Made by a program: the position numbers and the translations under genes. The notes beneath the pieces are model-generated. The model ran no database searches, was not told where the DNA came from, and worked only from the letters and a program-made list of their open reading frames with translations. Of a stretch of 29,542 bases of DNA, positions 22,066 through 29,542 are shown piece after piece. Numbering within the stretch: the stretch's first letter is position 1; each line of letters begins with the position of its first letter. Source of the stretch: DASRJG01 sp032124015 (GTDB lineage Bacteria > Acidobacteriota > Polarisedimenticolia > Polarisedimenticolales > DASRJG01); NCBI GenBank assembly GCA_032124015.1, contig JAQBEH010000048.1:1-29542 (forward strand), written 5' to 3'.

Positions 22066-24577
22066 CGGGATCGTTGGCTTCCGCCAGGACCGCCTTCTCT
22101 CCGCGGACCACCCGCACCTCGTCCCAACGCCGAACGACGCGAGCACACGCGGCGTCTTCGCAGAGCTCGACGCGATAGGAACCCGGGGCGACGCCGTCGA
22201 TCGCGATCGTCCCGTCCTTCGCCTCCGTAACCCGCATCACGCCGTCCGGGCCCGTCAGACGGGCGCTACCGGACGGTGCCTCGATCACGATCGCGCCACC
22301 GACAAACGCCACTTCGACGTCCGCCCGGATCTGCATTCCACGCTCGAGCTCGACCGGAATCGACAGATGCAAAGGGATGGCCGGCACAAAAAACGGGTGA
22401 GACATCGTCACATCGAGTGTCCACTCACCGGGAGGAAGCTCGCGAAGGACGATGCGATCGCGGTCGCGCTCGGCCGGTGCCTTCAGCCGCTCGACCGCTC
22501 CCTTTCGAGTTTTTCGCGTCAGCTCGGCCACGACCACCGCGGAAGTGAGGTCGGGGAGCGGATCGCCGGACAACACCGTCGGCCGTATGGCGACTGCCGG
22601 GCCGCAAAGCACGGGGATGGTTCCGAGCTCCACGGCGTCGTTTCCATCCACCTGCACGAGGGCGGCCTGCGCTCCGTCCGGCGTTCCGAACACCCACGTC
22701 CAGTTCGTGTACCCGCGTGGACGTAGGCCCAGCCGAAAACTCCCCGGCGTCAACGGCCCGACGAGGAACGCGTCACGTCGATCGCCCGACAGTGTGATGG
22801 GAGCCAATGGGAGCACGGGTTTCAAACACGCCTCGCGGTACGCCTCGTCCTCTCCATCCCTTGGGAGACCGACGACGCACACGTCGGCCTGTGACGGGAG
22901 CAGTCCCCCGTCGGCGCACATGAGGCGGCCCGCCAGAGACGCCGCTTTGCGCACGCGGACACTCAGTTCCTTGCGTTCCTGGTCGTTGAGCGAAACCACC
23001 ACGCTTGGTTGCGGCGTTTCCTCCCCCGCGCCGATGCCGATCGCCGCCGTGCTCGCGGCGGCGCCGGACAGGACCGGCGTCACGTCGTACGTTCCCGCGA
23101 CGAGCCCGCTGACCACGACGTGCCCGGTCTGATCCTCGGAGGGCGGGACGGAGATCGCTTCATCGGGCTCCGCGAGGCGCGACACAGGGTCGTCCCCGGC
23201 CCGCGGCGCGTCGATCCGTTTCAGGTCGAGGCCGACGCCGCGCACAGGCTGGCCCTTCTCATCCATCGCGAGAGCGTCGATCGTGGCGCCGCGGTCGAGG
23301 CGGATCGTCACCATGCGCGGCGCGCGCGCCTCGGGGTCGAACGCGGGAAGTTCCGATACCGCCATCCGGTAGCCCGGCGACCGAGCGCGAAGGAGGTAGC
23401 TACCGGCGGGAAGCCGGGTGAACATCGCCGGAGCGAAAGAGCGTCCCGTCGTCTCCATTGCGATCGGACGATCCGCTTCGAGGTTCCGCGTTGAAGGCCA
23501 CACTTCGACCGGCACGTCGGAGACCGGTCGATCGCCCTCGCCGAGGACCCGAACGACGAGAACCGCTTTTGCCCCGTCCGCCTCCTTCTCAAGAACGTCG
23601 AAGTCGGCTCTCCGATCCTCGCCGTCCTCGCAGCTCGCATCGATCAACGGTGGGCGGCATTCGAGCAACGACTCGCCGAACGGTGCGATGCGCCACGTTC
23701 CACTCGGCAGTTCGAACGCGTATTCGCCAATGGGGCTCAACGACACCGTCGCAGGCGGAGCGCAGTTCCTCGCACGGCAAAGCGCCGAATCACTCCAGGT
23801 CCCGGGACGGACGAGCGTCGCCTCGATCGCGACGCCCGGCCGCGCGAGGTTGCTCGTCACTTTCCCGCTGACGCGGCACGGGGCGCTGAGCGTCCAAGTG
23901 ACAAAACGATCGGACGACGGCGCGACCAGGTCGAGCGGGACGTCGGGCGTCGTCAGCTCGGCGTCGTCCAGTTCGACCATCACGATACGCGCGCCCGCCG
24001 GACCCGCCAGATGGGCGAGCCAGCGCCCGGACCCAAGTGTGATCTGCGCCTTTCCGCCGGCGTCGAATACCGCTGTCGCTTTCTCCCCACCGTCGTTGGC
24101 GAGCTCGACCCGACTCCGTTGCGGGATCGCCGCTTTCGTCGAAACGACCTGGAACAGCACGCGCACGCCACGCTGCAACGCGATCCGGACCGAAGCGACG
24201 GCGTCCGGCTTCGAGACGGTTACCGTGCCGTAGGCGCTCAGCGGCGGTCCGATCGGTGCCACCAGGTTCGGATCCGCGATCGGGAAGAGAAAGGGGAAGT
24301 AAACACCGACGCTCAGCCCGGCGATCTGGCATTGCCCGGAGGGACCCGTCGTGCAGCGGCCCGCGGGACGCGTGTTCATAAAGAACAGCGGGTCGATCTG
24401 GATGTCAGGCGTCACGGCGAAGAGGGCGACGATCTGATCCGGCACGGGTTCCCCGCCGCGCTCCACGACGCTGATTTCGACCGTGGCGGCAAGGGCCTGG
24501 ACGCAGGCAACGAGCGCGACGAACGTGACGGCAAACAGCCCGCGGACTCGCACGAACGATTCGCCCCCTTTGTTCAC
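22016..24577 (-). CDS. Large secreted protein with regulatory-like/Cna-B-type beta domains
   Basis: 853 residues, function unknown. The signal peptide (about 1-34) ends near VQALA. The rest is built of repeated beta-sandwich-like segments of the carboxypeptidase-regulatory or Cna-B type: each has a VSGKVTSNLARPGVAIEA, VLGEGDRPVSDVPVEV or MDEKGQPVRGVGLDL strand pair and ends with a GxYxL or PGSFRLGL turn (for example LPAGSYLLRARSPGYRM, GLVAGTYDVTPV, LTPGSFRLGLRPRGY, VAPGSYRVELCED). No LPxTG or membrane anchor is seen at the C-terminus, and several Cys pairs suggest disulfides. The GTG at 24577 has GAAGG eight bases upstream. An earlier ATG reading from 24718 lacks a signal peptide at its N-terminus and is rejected. 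Confidence 0.8.
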   Translation of the reverse strand: MNKGGESFVRVRGLFAVTFVALVACVQALAATVEISVVERGGEPVPDQIVALFAVTPDIQIDPLFFMNTRPAGRCTTGPSGQCQIAGLSVGVYFPFLFPIADPNLVAPIGPPLSAYGTVTVSKPDAVASVRIALQRGVRVLFQVVSTKAAIPQRSRVELANDGGEKATAVFDAGGKAQITLGSGRWLAHLAGPAGARIVMVELDDAELTTPDVPLDLVAPSSDRFVTWTLSAPCRVSGKVTSNLARPGVAIEATLVRPGTWSDSALCRARNCAPPATVSLSPIGEYAFELPSGTWRIAPFGESLLECRPPLIDASCEDGEDRRADFDVLEKEADGAKAVLVVRVLGEGDRPVSDVPVEVWPSTRNLEADRPIAMETTGRSFAPAMFTRLPAGSYLLRARSPGYRMAVSELPAFDPEARAPRMVTIRLDRGATIDALAMDEKGQPVRGVGLDLKRIDAPRAGDDPVSRLAEPDEAISVPPSEDQTGHVVVSGLVAGTYDVTPVLSGAAASTAAIGIGAGEETPQPSVVVSLNDQERKELSVRVRKAASLAGRLMCADGGLLPSQADVCVVGLPRDGEDEAYREACLKPVLPLAPITLSGDRRDAFLVGPLTPGSFRLGLRPRGYTNWTWVFGTPDGAQAALVQVDGNDAVELGTIPVLCGPAVAIRPTVLSGDPLPDLTSAVVVAELTRKTRKGAVERLKAPAERDRDRIVLRELPPGEWTLDVTMSHPFFVPAIPLHLSIPVELERGMQIRADVEVAFVGGAIVIEAPSGSARLTGPDGVMRVTEAKDGTIAIDGVAPGSYRVELCEDAACARVVRRWDEVRVVRGEKAVLAEANDPATTSPPPDTSASSLAP

Positions 24578-24776
24578 GGGCTCGCCTTCACGAGATCGTT
24601 CCCTGGGACGACGTGCTGGATCACCTCGGCTGGACCAAAGCGGGATCGCCTCATGGGTTGTGGAGTGTAGGCGCGGCGAGCCGTTTTGCGAGCCCCGCCC
24701 AGCACTTTCCCGCGACAAAGCTCGGAAACGTGTGGTTTTTCTGGGGATCGACCCTACTGGGGGGCGTCTCGGCGGG

Positions 24777-25994
24777 TTAGGAGAACGTCACCCTCGCGAA
24801 GTGCCTTCGCCCCACCTTGATCAACACCGTCGCCCCCGCGGCCGCCGGAACGTCCCTCGTGCCAGGCGGAACCTTGGCGCCGTCGAGGTTAACGCCGCCC
24901 TGCGCGATCAACCGCATGGCCTCGCCGTTCGACTTCGCCAGGGCGCACTCCACGAGCAACTTCGGGAGGAAGATTTTGCCCTCCACCGAGGCGACCGTGA
25001 ACTCGGGGACGTCGTCGGGCGTGCCGTCCGCGGTGAACACGCGCTCGAATTCTTCGAGGGCGAGGCGTGCCGCCTCTTCGCCGTGAAAGTCGGTGATGAT
25101 CCGCATCGCCAGGCCCTGCTTGGCCTTTTTGGGATGAAGCGTCTTGTCCTTGACGAGCCGCTTCATCTGGTCGATGCCGGATGCCGAGACGTCGGTGCAC
25201 AGGAGGTAGTAGCGCCACATCAGGTCGTCGTTGATCGACATGATCTTGCCGAACACCTGTGCTGGCGCCTCTTCGACGCCGACGTAGTTCGCCAGCGACT
25301 TCGACATCTTCTCGACGCCGTCCAACCCCTCGAGGAGCGGCATCGTCAGGACGATCTGAGGGGCAAGGCCGTAGTCGGGCATGATGTCGCGCCCGACGTT
25401 GAGGTTGAACAGTTGGTCGGTCCCGCCAAGCTCGACGTCGGCCTTCAAGAAGACCGAATCGTACGCCTGCGCCAGCGGGTAGAGGAACTCGTGCATGGAG
25501 ATCTGCACCCCGTTGGTGTAGCGCTCCTTGAAGTCCTTCCGCTCGAGCATGCGCGCAACGTTGTACTTCGCCGCGAGGCGGATGACGCCTTCGGAGCCCA
25601 AGGCCGAAAGCCACTCGCTGTTGAACCGGATCTCGGTCTTTGCGGGGTCGAGCACTTTGAAACACTGCCGCTTGTAGGTTTCGGCGTTCTCCAATATCTG
25701 CTCGCGCGTCAGCGCGGGACGCGTTTTCACGCGCCCCGTGGGGTCGCCGATCATGCCGGTAAAATCGCCGATCAGGAATACGACACGGTGCCCCAGAGCT
25801 TGGAACTGGCGCATCTTGCGCAGGAGCACCGTGTGGCCGAGGTGGATATCGGGGGCGGTCGGATCGAACCCGACCTTGACCGTCAGGGGCGTTCCCGTGG
25901 CTGCCGATTTCGCGAGCTTTTTCTTGAACTCGTCGAGGGTGACGAGGTCGACCGCACCGCGGGTCAGAAGGTCGTATTGTTCGTCAACGGTCAT
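24777..25994 (-). CDS. tyrS: Tyrosyl-tRNA synthetase
   Basis: 405 residues, class I enzyme of the shorter TyrZ-like group. GFDPTAPDIHLGH has HIGH-type HLGH at 51-54, GDFTGMIGDPTGR follows, the KMSKS loop is at 229-233 (VEKMSKSLANYVGV), and a C-terminal S4-like RNA-binding part (about 340-405) ends ATVLIKVGRRHFARVTF. No Shine-Dalgarno precedes the ATG; instead an extended -10 (TGCTAGAAT) ends nine bases upstream, suggesting a leaderless transcript. It is separated from the next gene by about 200 bases, so probably monocistronic. Confidence 0.96.
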   Translation of the reverse strand: MTVDEQYDLLTRGAVDLVTLDEFKKKLAKSAATGTPLTVKVGFDPTAPDIHLGHTVLLRKMRQFQALGHRVVFLIGDFTGMIGDPTGRVKTRPALTREQILENAETYKRQCFKVLDPAKTEIRFNSEWLSALGSEGVIRLAAKYNVARMLERKDFKERYTNGVQISMHEFLYPLAQAYDSVFLKADVELGGTDQLFNLNVGRDIMPDYGLAPQIVLTMPLLEGLDGVEKMSKSLANYVGVEEAPAQVFGKIMSINDDLMWRYYLLCTDVSASGIDQMKRLVKDKTLHPKKAKQGLAMRIITDFHGEEAARLALEEFERVFTADGTPDDVPEFTVASVEGKIFLPKLLVECALAKSNGEAMRLIAQGGVNLDGAKVPPGTRDVPAAAGATVLIKVGRRHFARVTFS

Positions 25995-26003
25995 GGCCGG
26001 GTG

Positions 26004-26012
26004 ATTCTAGCA
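26004..26012 (-). promoter_or_regulatory. Extended -10 promoter for tyrS
   Basis: TGCTAGAAT on the minus strand, nine bases before the tyrS ATG. The wider CTTGTTGCTAGAAT matches the element before the TlpA-like gene (663-676) at 13 of 14 bases. Confidence 0.45.
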
Positions 26013-26025
26013 ACAAGCGCCCGGC

Positions 26026-27282
26026 TCACTTCGGCGGAGGCGCCCCCGCGGGCCGTCGAACCAGCGGTTTTGCCTCGATCGCGATCGAACGCTCCCCGTT
26101 CTTTCCGACCGAGCGAACCGCGAACAACTGATCGTCGATCCGAACCCCTGGGAGCGTGACGGCTCCGGCCGTGGGCACGGTGCGGAGGACGCTGAAACGC
26201 ACCTCCATCGTGTCCCGCGAGAGGATCTCGAAGCCGCTTCGCTCGGGATCGGCTCCGGCTTCGAAGGTCACGATCGAGTCCGGCTTGGCCACCCCTTCGA
26301 CGATCGCCGACGACGGCGGCGGCGGAGCGTTGGCGAGACGGACGACCGCGTCGGCGTTCAACCGGGTGACCTGGGCCAAGAAGTCGAAGTCCATGAACTT
26401 CTGAAGGTCGCCATATTCGACGCCGTCTTCGACTCGCGGCGTTTGGTGCTGGTGGTTGTAGTCCTCGCGCGGCTCGGTGAAGCGCACCGCCGGGAGCCCG
26501 GCCTCGACGAACGGCAAATGATCGCCGCCGCGGCCGAACCGGTCCTTGTGGAAAACCAACCTCACGTTATCGCGCCCGAGAAACTCGTCGAGCCAAAGGC
26601 CCAGATTCCTCGCGGGCGTCGCGAAGTCGTCATTGCAGAACACACGAGGGCGAAAGTCTTTCGATCCGTTCGTCGCGCCGACGATGTCGTTGTTGAGCAC
26701 CCCGCCCACGGTGAACCCCTGATCGTGCGTCCACACGGCGAGGCGCTTGCCGCCGAGCAGCCCCTGCTCTTCCCCGGCCAGAGCTGCGAGGACGATCGTC
26801 GCGCGGTGCTTTTTGCCTGCGATCAGGCGGGCCGCCTCGATCGCGACGGTGGTTCCCGAGGCGTCATCGTCCGCACCGGGAGCGTCACAGGCGGAGTCCA
26901 TGATGTCCGAGCACATCGAGTCGTAGTGCCCCGAAATGACGAACACCGTCGTCTTCAACATCGGGTCGTCGCCTTCGAGGATCAGGTAGACGTTTTCGAG
27001 CGGGACCGCCTTGTCACGCGTTCGGGGCGAGGTCGCCTCGAAGCGGTCGACGACGACTCGAGCCGTGGGAATCCCGGCCGCAGATTTCGTGAACTCTCTC
27101 ACGATCAGATCGCGCGCGCAGCCGATGCCGCGCTTCGGATCGTCCCAGGAAGAAAGCGCGTGGCGCGTGCCGCAGGCCACCAGAGCCGCATCGATTTCTC
27201 GAACTTGCTCGGGACCCACGGTGGCCCCCGACGAAAGAGCGAGCAGGCTGACAGCAACTCCAACGACCGGCAGGTTCCACAT
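26026..27282 (-). CDS. M28-family zinc aminopeptidase, secreted
   Basis: 418 residues with a signal peptide (about 1-20). The two-zinc site of M28 is complete: His119 (SGHYDSM), bridging Asp139 (GADDDASGT), catalytic Glu171 and metal Glu172 (AGEEQGLLG), Asp199 (NNDIVG) and His279 (HQHQTP). The C-terminal 120 residues form an extra beta-rich domain (about 310-418). Likely releases N-terminal amino acids from peptides outside the cytoplasm; exact specificity unknown. The ATG has no Shine-Dalgarno and a TACACT box seven bases upstream. It lies 39 bases downstream of radC. Confidence 0.9.
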   Translation of the reverse strand: MWNLPVVGVAVSLLALSSGATVGPEQVREIDAALVACGTRHALSSWDDPKRGIGCARDLIVREFTKSAAGIPTARVVVDRFEATSPRTRDKAVPLENVYLILEGDDPMLKTTVFVISGHYDSMCSDIMDSACDAPGADDDASGTTVAIEAARLIAGKKHRATIVLAALAGEEQGLLGGKRLAVWTHDQGFTVGGVLNNDIVGATNGSKDFRPRVFCNDDFATPARNLGLWLDEFLGRDNVRLVFHKDRFGRGGDHLPFVEAGLPAVRFTEPREDYNHQHQTPRVEDGVEYGDLQKFMDFDFLAQVTRLNADAVVRLANAPPPPSSAIVEGVAKPDSIVTFEAGADPERSGFEILSRDTMEVRFSVLRTVPTAGAVTLPGVRIDDQLFAVRSVGKNGERSIAIEAKPLVRRPAGAPPPK

Positions 27283-27289
27283 GCGGGCG

Positions 27290-27295
27290 AGTGTA
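27290..27295 (-). promoter_or_regulatory. Candidate -10 for a leaderless M28 peptidase transcript
   Basis: TACACT on the minus strand with exactly seven bases to the ATG at 27282, the spacing at which transcription would start at the A of ATG. No -35 is recognisable within radC's end. Confidence 0.4.
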
Positions 27296-27321
27296 CCCCC
27301 GCCAGGCCGGGAACGATCCCT

Positions 27322-28074
27322 CTAAAATGCGCCCCTCTCCCTCAGGCTCGTGAATCCACTCTTGGCGATGATCAGGTGGTCGTAGAGCTCGATCCCGACG
27401 GTTTCTCCGGCCCGATGGACCCCCCGCGTGAAAGCGACGTCCTCGTCGGAGGGGTCGAGCGAACCGCTCGGGTGGTTGTGCACCAGGATGAACCCCAGGG
27501 CGAGGTGCGCGATCGCCGGGTAGAGGATCTCGCGCGGGTGCGTGCGGGTCGTGTTGAGCGAGCCGACAGAGATCGTCTCCCGGTGGATCAGGCCATTTTG
27601 GGCGTCGAGGTAGAGGCCGATCAGATGCTCTTTCTTGGCATGAGCCAACTCGCGCGTGAGCTGCCAAACCTCTCGCGGGCGCGTGACCCTGGCGCGCTCG
27701 TCTAGTTCCCCCCGTGCTGCGGCGCGACCGCCCAACTCGAACGCCGCGGCCAACCTCGCAGCGAGCGCCGCGCCCACGCCCGGCTCGCGCGCCCAGTCCT
27801 GCGGGGTCAACGCGCGCAGGCCCTTCAATCCGTGGCATCGGACCAGACGCTCGGCCAGTTCGAAGACCGAGGTTTTCGCGGTGCCGTTTCCGAGGAGGAG
27901 CGCCAGGAGCTCCGCTTGGCCCAGCGCGGAAACCCCCTTCGAGAACGCCTTCTCCCGCGGCCGGTGCTGACGCGGCAAGGCCGCGAGCGTGCCGCTCGTC
28001 ACACGGGGCCAAGCGGGAGGCTCGGTCGCGACGGGTCGTAGAGCCGATTCGTGGGACGTCCAATCGTCGGACAT
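27322..28074 (-). CDS. radC: RadC-like JAB/MPN-domain protein
   Basis: 250 residues, the usual RadC/UPF0758 layout: PREKAFSKGVSALGQAELLALLLGNG at about 39-64, a helix-hairpin-helix-like stretch (PGVGAALAARL), and a JAB metalloprotease-like core with HNHPSGSLDPSDED (His199, His201, Ser209, Asp212). The metal site is complete. The old name implies a DNA repair role, but its biochemical function is unclear. It follows purN by 39 bases and probably shares its transcript. Confidence 0.93.
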   Translation of the reverse strand: MSDDWTSHESALRPVATEPPAWPRVTSGTLAALPRQHRPREKAFSKGVSALGQAELLALLLGNGTAKTSVFELAERLVRCHGLKGLRALTPQDWAREPGVGAALAARLAAAFELGGRAAARGELDERARVTRPREVWQLTRELAHAKKEHLIGLYLDAQNGLIHRETISVGSLNTTRTHPREILYPAIAHLALGFILVHNHPSGSLDPSDEDVAFTRGVHRAGETVGIELYDHLIIAKSGFTSLRERGAF

Positions 28075-28098
28075 TGGGGGAGCCTAACGAGGGGGCGA

Positions 28099-28117
28099 GG
28101 GACAGTTCACAGTTCAG
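28099..28117. repeat. Short CAGTTCA repeat overlapping the purN stop
   Basis: GGGACAGTTCACAGTTCAG is a short tandem of CAGTTCA. Read on the minus strand it ends GTCCC and supplies the TGA stop of purN. It shares the GTCCC end with the palindrome at 1-66 and may be a remnant of a dispersed repeat; a chance match cannot be ruled out. Confidence 0.35.
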
Positions 28118-28734
28118 CCGCGGACGCGCACGCGCCGGCCATCGATCTCGAGTCGGCCTGACGCCAGAAGCGCCAACGCCTGCGGGTAGATCGCGTGCTC
28201 CTGCTCGAGAATGCGCGCGGAGAGGGTTTCGACGGTATCGCCCTCTTCGACCGGCACCGTCGCTTGCAAGACGATCGGGCCGTGATCGACCTCGTCGTCG
28301 ACCAGGTGGACGGTGCACCCCGCAACCTTCACGCCGTAATCGAACGCGGCCTTTTGCGCGTCGAGGCCGGGGAACGCCGGAAGGAGCGCCGGGTGAACGT
28401 TGAGGATGCGCCCTCGGAACGCCTCGACCAGGAGTGGTGAGAGACGGCGCATGTACCCCGCGAGGCAGACGATGTCGACCAGATGCTCGTTCAGGAGCTC
28501 GATGACAGCGCGCTCGTGGGCTTGTCGCGGCTTGATCTTTGTGTGATCGACGACCGCCGTCGCGATCCCCCACTCCGCGGCGATTGCGAGTCCCCCGGCG
28601 CCGGGCACGTTCGAGATCACGACCGCCGGTTCGGCGGGAACGCGCCCCTCGCGCATCGCCGTGACGAGCGCGACCATGTTCGATCCGCGTCCCGAGATCA
28701 GGATGCCGACGCGGGGGCGCCGCGCCTCAGGCAT
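28114..28734 (-). CDS. purN: Phosphoribosylglycinamide formyltransferase
   Basis: 206 residues. PurN transfers a formyl group from 10-formyl-tetrahydrofolate to GAR in purine synthesis. The phosphate loop ISGRGSNM is at 13-20, and catalytic Asn112, His114 (LNVHPALLPAFPG) and Asp150 (DDEVDHGPIV) match E. coli Asn106, His108 and Asp144. The ATG at 28734 (MPEARR) overlaps the purM stop by eight bases, so purM and purN are probably cotranslated. The C-terminus is cut off by a stop inside a short repeat. Confidence 0.95.
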   Translation of the reverse strand: MPEARRPRVGILISGRGSNMVALVTAMREGRVPAEPAVVISNVPGAGGLAIAAEWGIATAVVDHTKIKPRQAHERAVIELLNEHLVDIVCLAGYMRRLSPLLVEAFRGRILNVHPALLPAFPGLDAQKAAFDYGVKVAGCTVHLVDDEVDHGPIVLQATVPVEEGDTVETLSARILEQEHAIYPQALALLASGRLEIDGRRVRVRG

Positions 28735-29542
28735 AGACCACGTTGCGCGCGCCGGGTACGATCGCGCCGATGCGGAAGCGCTTTTCGCCCTGCGCGTCGA
28801 GATGCGCCTCGAAGGCGACGGCGTTTTCGGGGGCGACGGCGCACACCATCCCGACGCCCATGTTGAACGCCCGGTACATCTCGTCGTCTGTGACACCGCC
28901 GGTCCGCTGCATGACCGAAAATACCGGGAGCACCGGCCAGGTGCCGCGCTCGATCCGGGCGGCGGATCCCTCGGGGAGGATGCGCGGCAAGTTGTCGGTC
29001 AGGCCGCCCCCGGTGATGTGCGCCAGGCCGCGAATCAGCCCCGCTGCCATCGCGCCCCGCAACGCGTTGAGGTAGGAGCGGTGGGGTGCGAGCAGCGCCT
29101 CGCCGATCGGCATCGCGAGCCCAGGGACCGCGTCGCCAGGTTTCTTGCCTGCGACCTCGAAAAAAATCTTGCGCGCGAGCGAATAACCGTTGGTGTGAAG
29201 TCCCTCGCTCGGCAGCGCATAGAGGATGTCCCCCACGCCGATCGCGCGGCCGTCGATCACCTTGGTCTTATCGACCAGCCCCACGATGAACCCGGCGAGG
29301 TCGTAGGTGCCGTCGGCGTAGAAACCCGGCATCTCGGCCGTCTCACCGCCCAAAAGGGCGCATCCGTTCTCACGGCAACCGAGAGCGATCCCTTCGACGA
29401 CCGACGCGAGCACGGCGGGGTCGAGGCGGCCGGTCGCGACGTAGTCGAGGAAGAACATCGGGGTCGCGCCCTGCACGAGGATGTCGTTGACGCAGTGATT
29501 GACCAGGTCGCGCCCCACGGTGTTGTGGATCCCGGTCATGAA
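28727..29542 (-). CDS. purM: Phosphoribosylformylglycinamidine cyclo-ligase, 5' end outside window
   Basis: About 271 codons are present; full PurM is about 345, so roughly the first 70 residues lie beyond the right edge. PurM closes FGAM to AIR using ATP. Visible hallmarks: DLVNHCVNDILVQGATPMFFLDY, LLGGETAEMPGFY, SEGLHTNGYSLAR, HITGGGLTDNLPRILPEG and FNMGVGMVCAV. The ATG at 29539 is internal, since the frame continues to the edge with a Phe codon. Confidence 0.95.
   Translation of the reverse strand, partial: FMTGIHNTVGRDLVNHCVNDILVQGATPMFFLDYVATGRLDPAVLASVVEGIALGCRENGCALLGGETAEMPGFYADGTYDLAGFIVGLVDKTKVIDGRAIGVGDILYALPSEGLHTNGYSLARKIFFEVAGKKPGDAVPGLAMPIGEALLAPHRSYLNALRGAMAAGLIRGLAHITGGGLTDNLPRILPEGSAARIERGTWPVLPVFSVMQRTGGVTDDEMYRAFNMGVGMVCAVAPENAVAFEAHLDAQGEKRFRIGAIVPGARNVVYA

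Noticed and set aside
24578..24776. Possible tRNA or terminator in the 199-base gap between tyrS and the 853-residue protein gene
   Set aside because: No cloverleaf or convincing hairpin with T-tract found; only a TACACT box at 24664-24669, too weakly supported to call.
24483..26159. 558-codon plus-strand frame opposite tyrS
   Set aside because: Mirror of tyrS codons with no recognisable domain.
1..29542. CRISPR array, prophage, integrase or toxin-antitoxin pair
   Set aside because: No regularly spaced repeats, integrase, phage structural or toxin motifs were seen on either strand.

Overview
This is a compact, GC-rich (roughly two-thirds G+C by eye) bacterial chromosome segment with about 26 protein genes, no rRNA, tRNA or CRISPR array that I can see, and no coding gap longer than about 200 bases. 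Gram-negative traits are a TlpA-type thiol-disulfide lipoprotein, SPOR and SpoIID/LytB envelope proteins, Hfq and a PilT-like ATPase. GTG starts are common. The mix (PATAN-DnaJ-TPR protein, gluzincin peptidase, SPOR-like C-termini, large regulatory-like repeat protein) reminds me of Acidobacteriota or neighbouring uncultured high-GC phyla, but that placement is a guess.

Layout. 1-66: a perfect inverted repeat of the REP/RAYT type, starting exactly at the window edge. 94-615 (-): TlpA-like lipoprotein, divergent from ggt. 712-3702 (+): ggt, a LOG-like protein and signal peptidase I, overlapping end to end. 3758-7127 (+): SPOR-like membrane protein, HExxH peptidase and PATAN-DnaJ-TPR protein, joined by 4-base stop/start overlaps, then a YacP-like NYN nuclease (7149-7580). 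7577-10614 (-): pgsA-mutS2. 10773-12221 (+): PilT-like ATPase with a coiled-coil tail. 12211-13768 (-): small membrane protein, miaA, hfq. 13823-19362 (-): a five-gene overlapping run of threonine synthase, amidohydrolase, queD, folE and SpoIID/LytB-SPOR protein. 19442-22065 (+): PDZ-alpha/beta hydrolase and DUF4139 protein. 22016-24577 (-): 853-residue secreted repeat-domain protein. 24777-25994 (-): tyrS. 26026-29542 (-): M28 peptidase, radC, purN and the 3' part of purM.

How it fits together. Most genes are housekeeping: translation (tyrS, miaA, hfq), purine synthesis (purM-purN), queuosine/7-deazapurine precursor steps (folE-queD), phospholipid synthesis (pgsA), protein export (lepB) and DNA/ribosome maintenance (mutS2, radC). 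The less ordinary parts are the 3758-7127 module, the PilT-like protein, the thrC-to-spoIID operon and the hydrolase/DUF4139 pair.

Themes worth attention: several operon-leading genes have a -10-like hexamer only 6-12 bases before the start codon and no Shine-Dalgarno, suggesting leaderless or near-leaderless mRNAs; all three convergent gene pairs overlap tail to tail, leaving no room for intrinsic terminators; miaA has no nearby ATG, GTG or TTG start. I found no clear undescribed defence or mobile system. The longest stretch without a gene is 24578-24776, where I recognise only a possible -10-like hexamer near 24664-24669.
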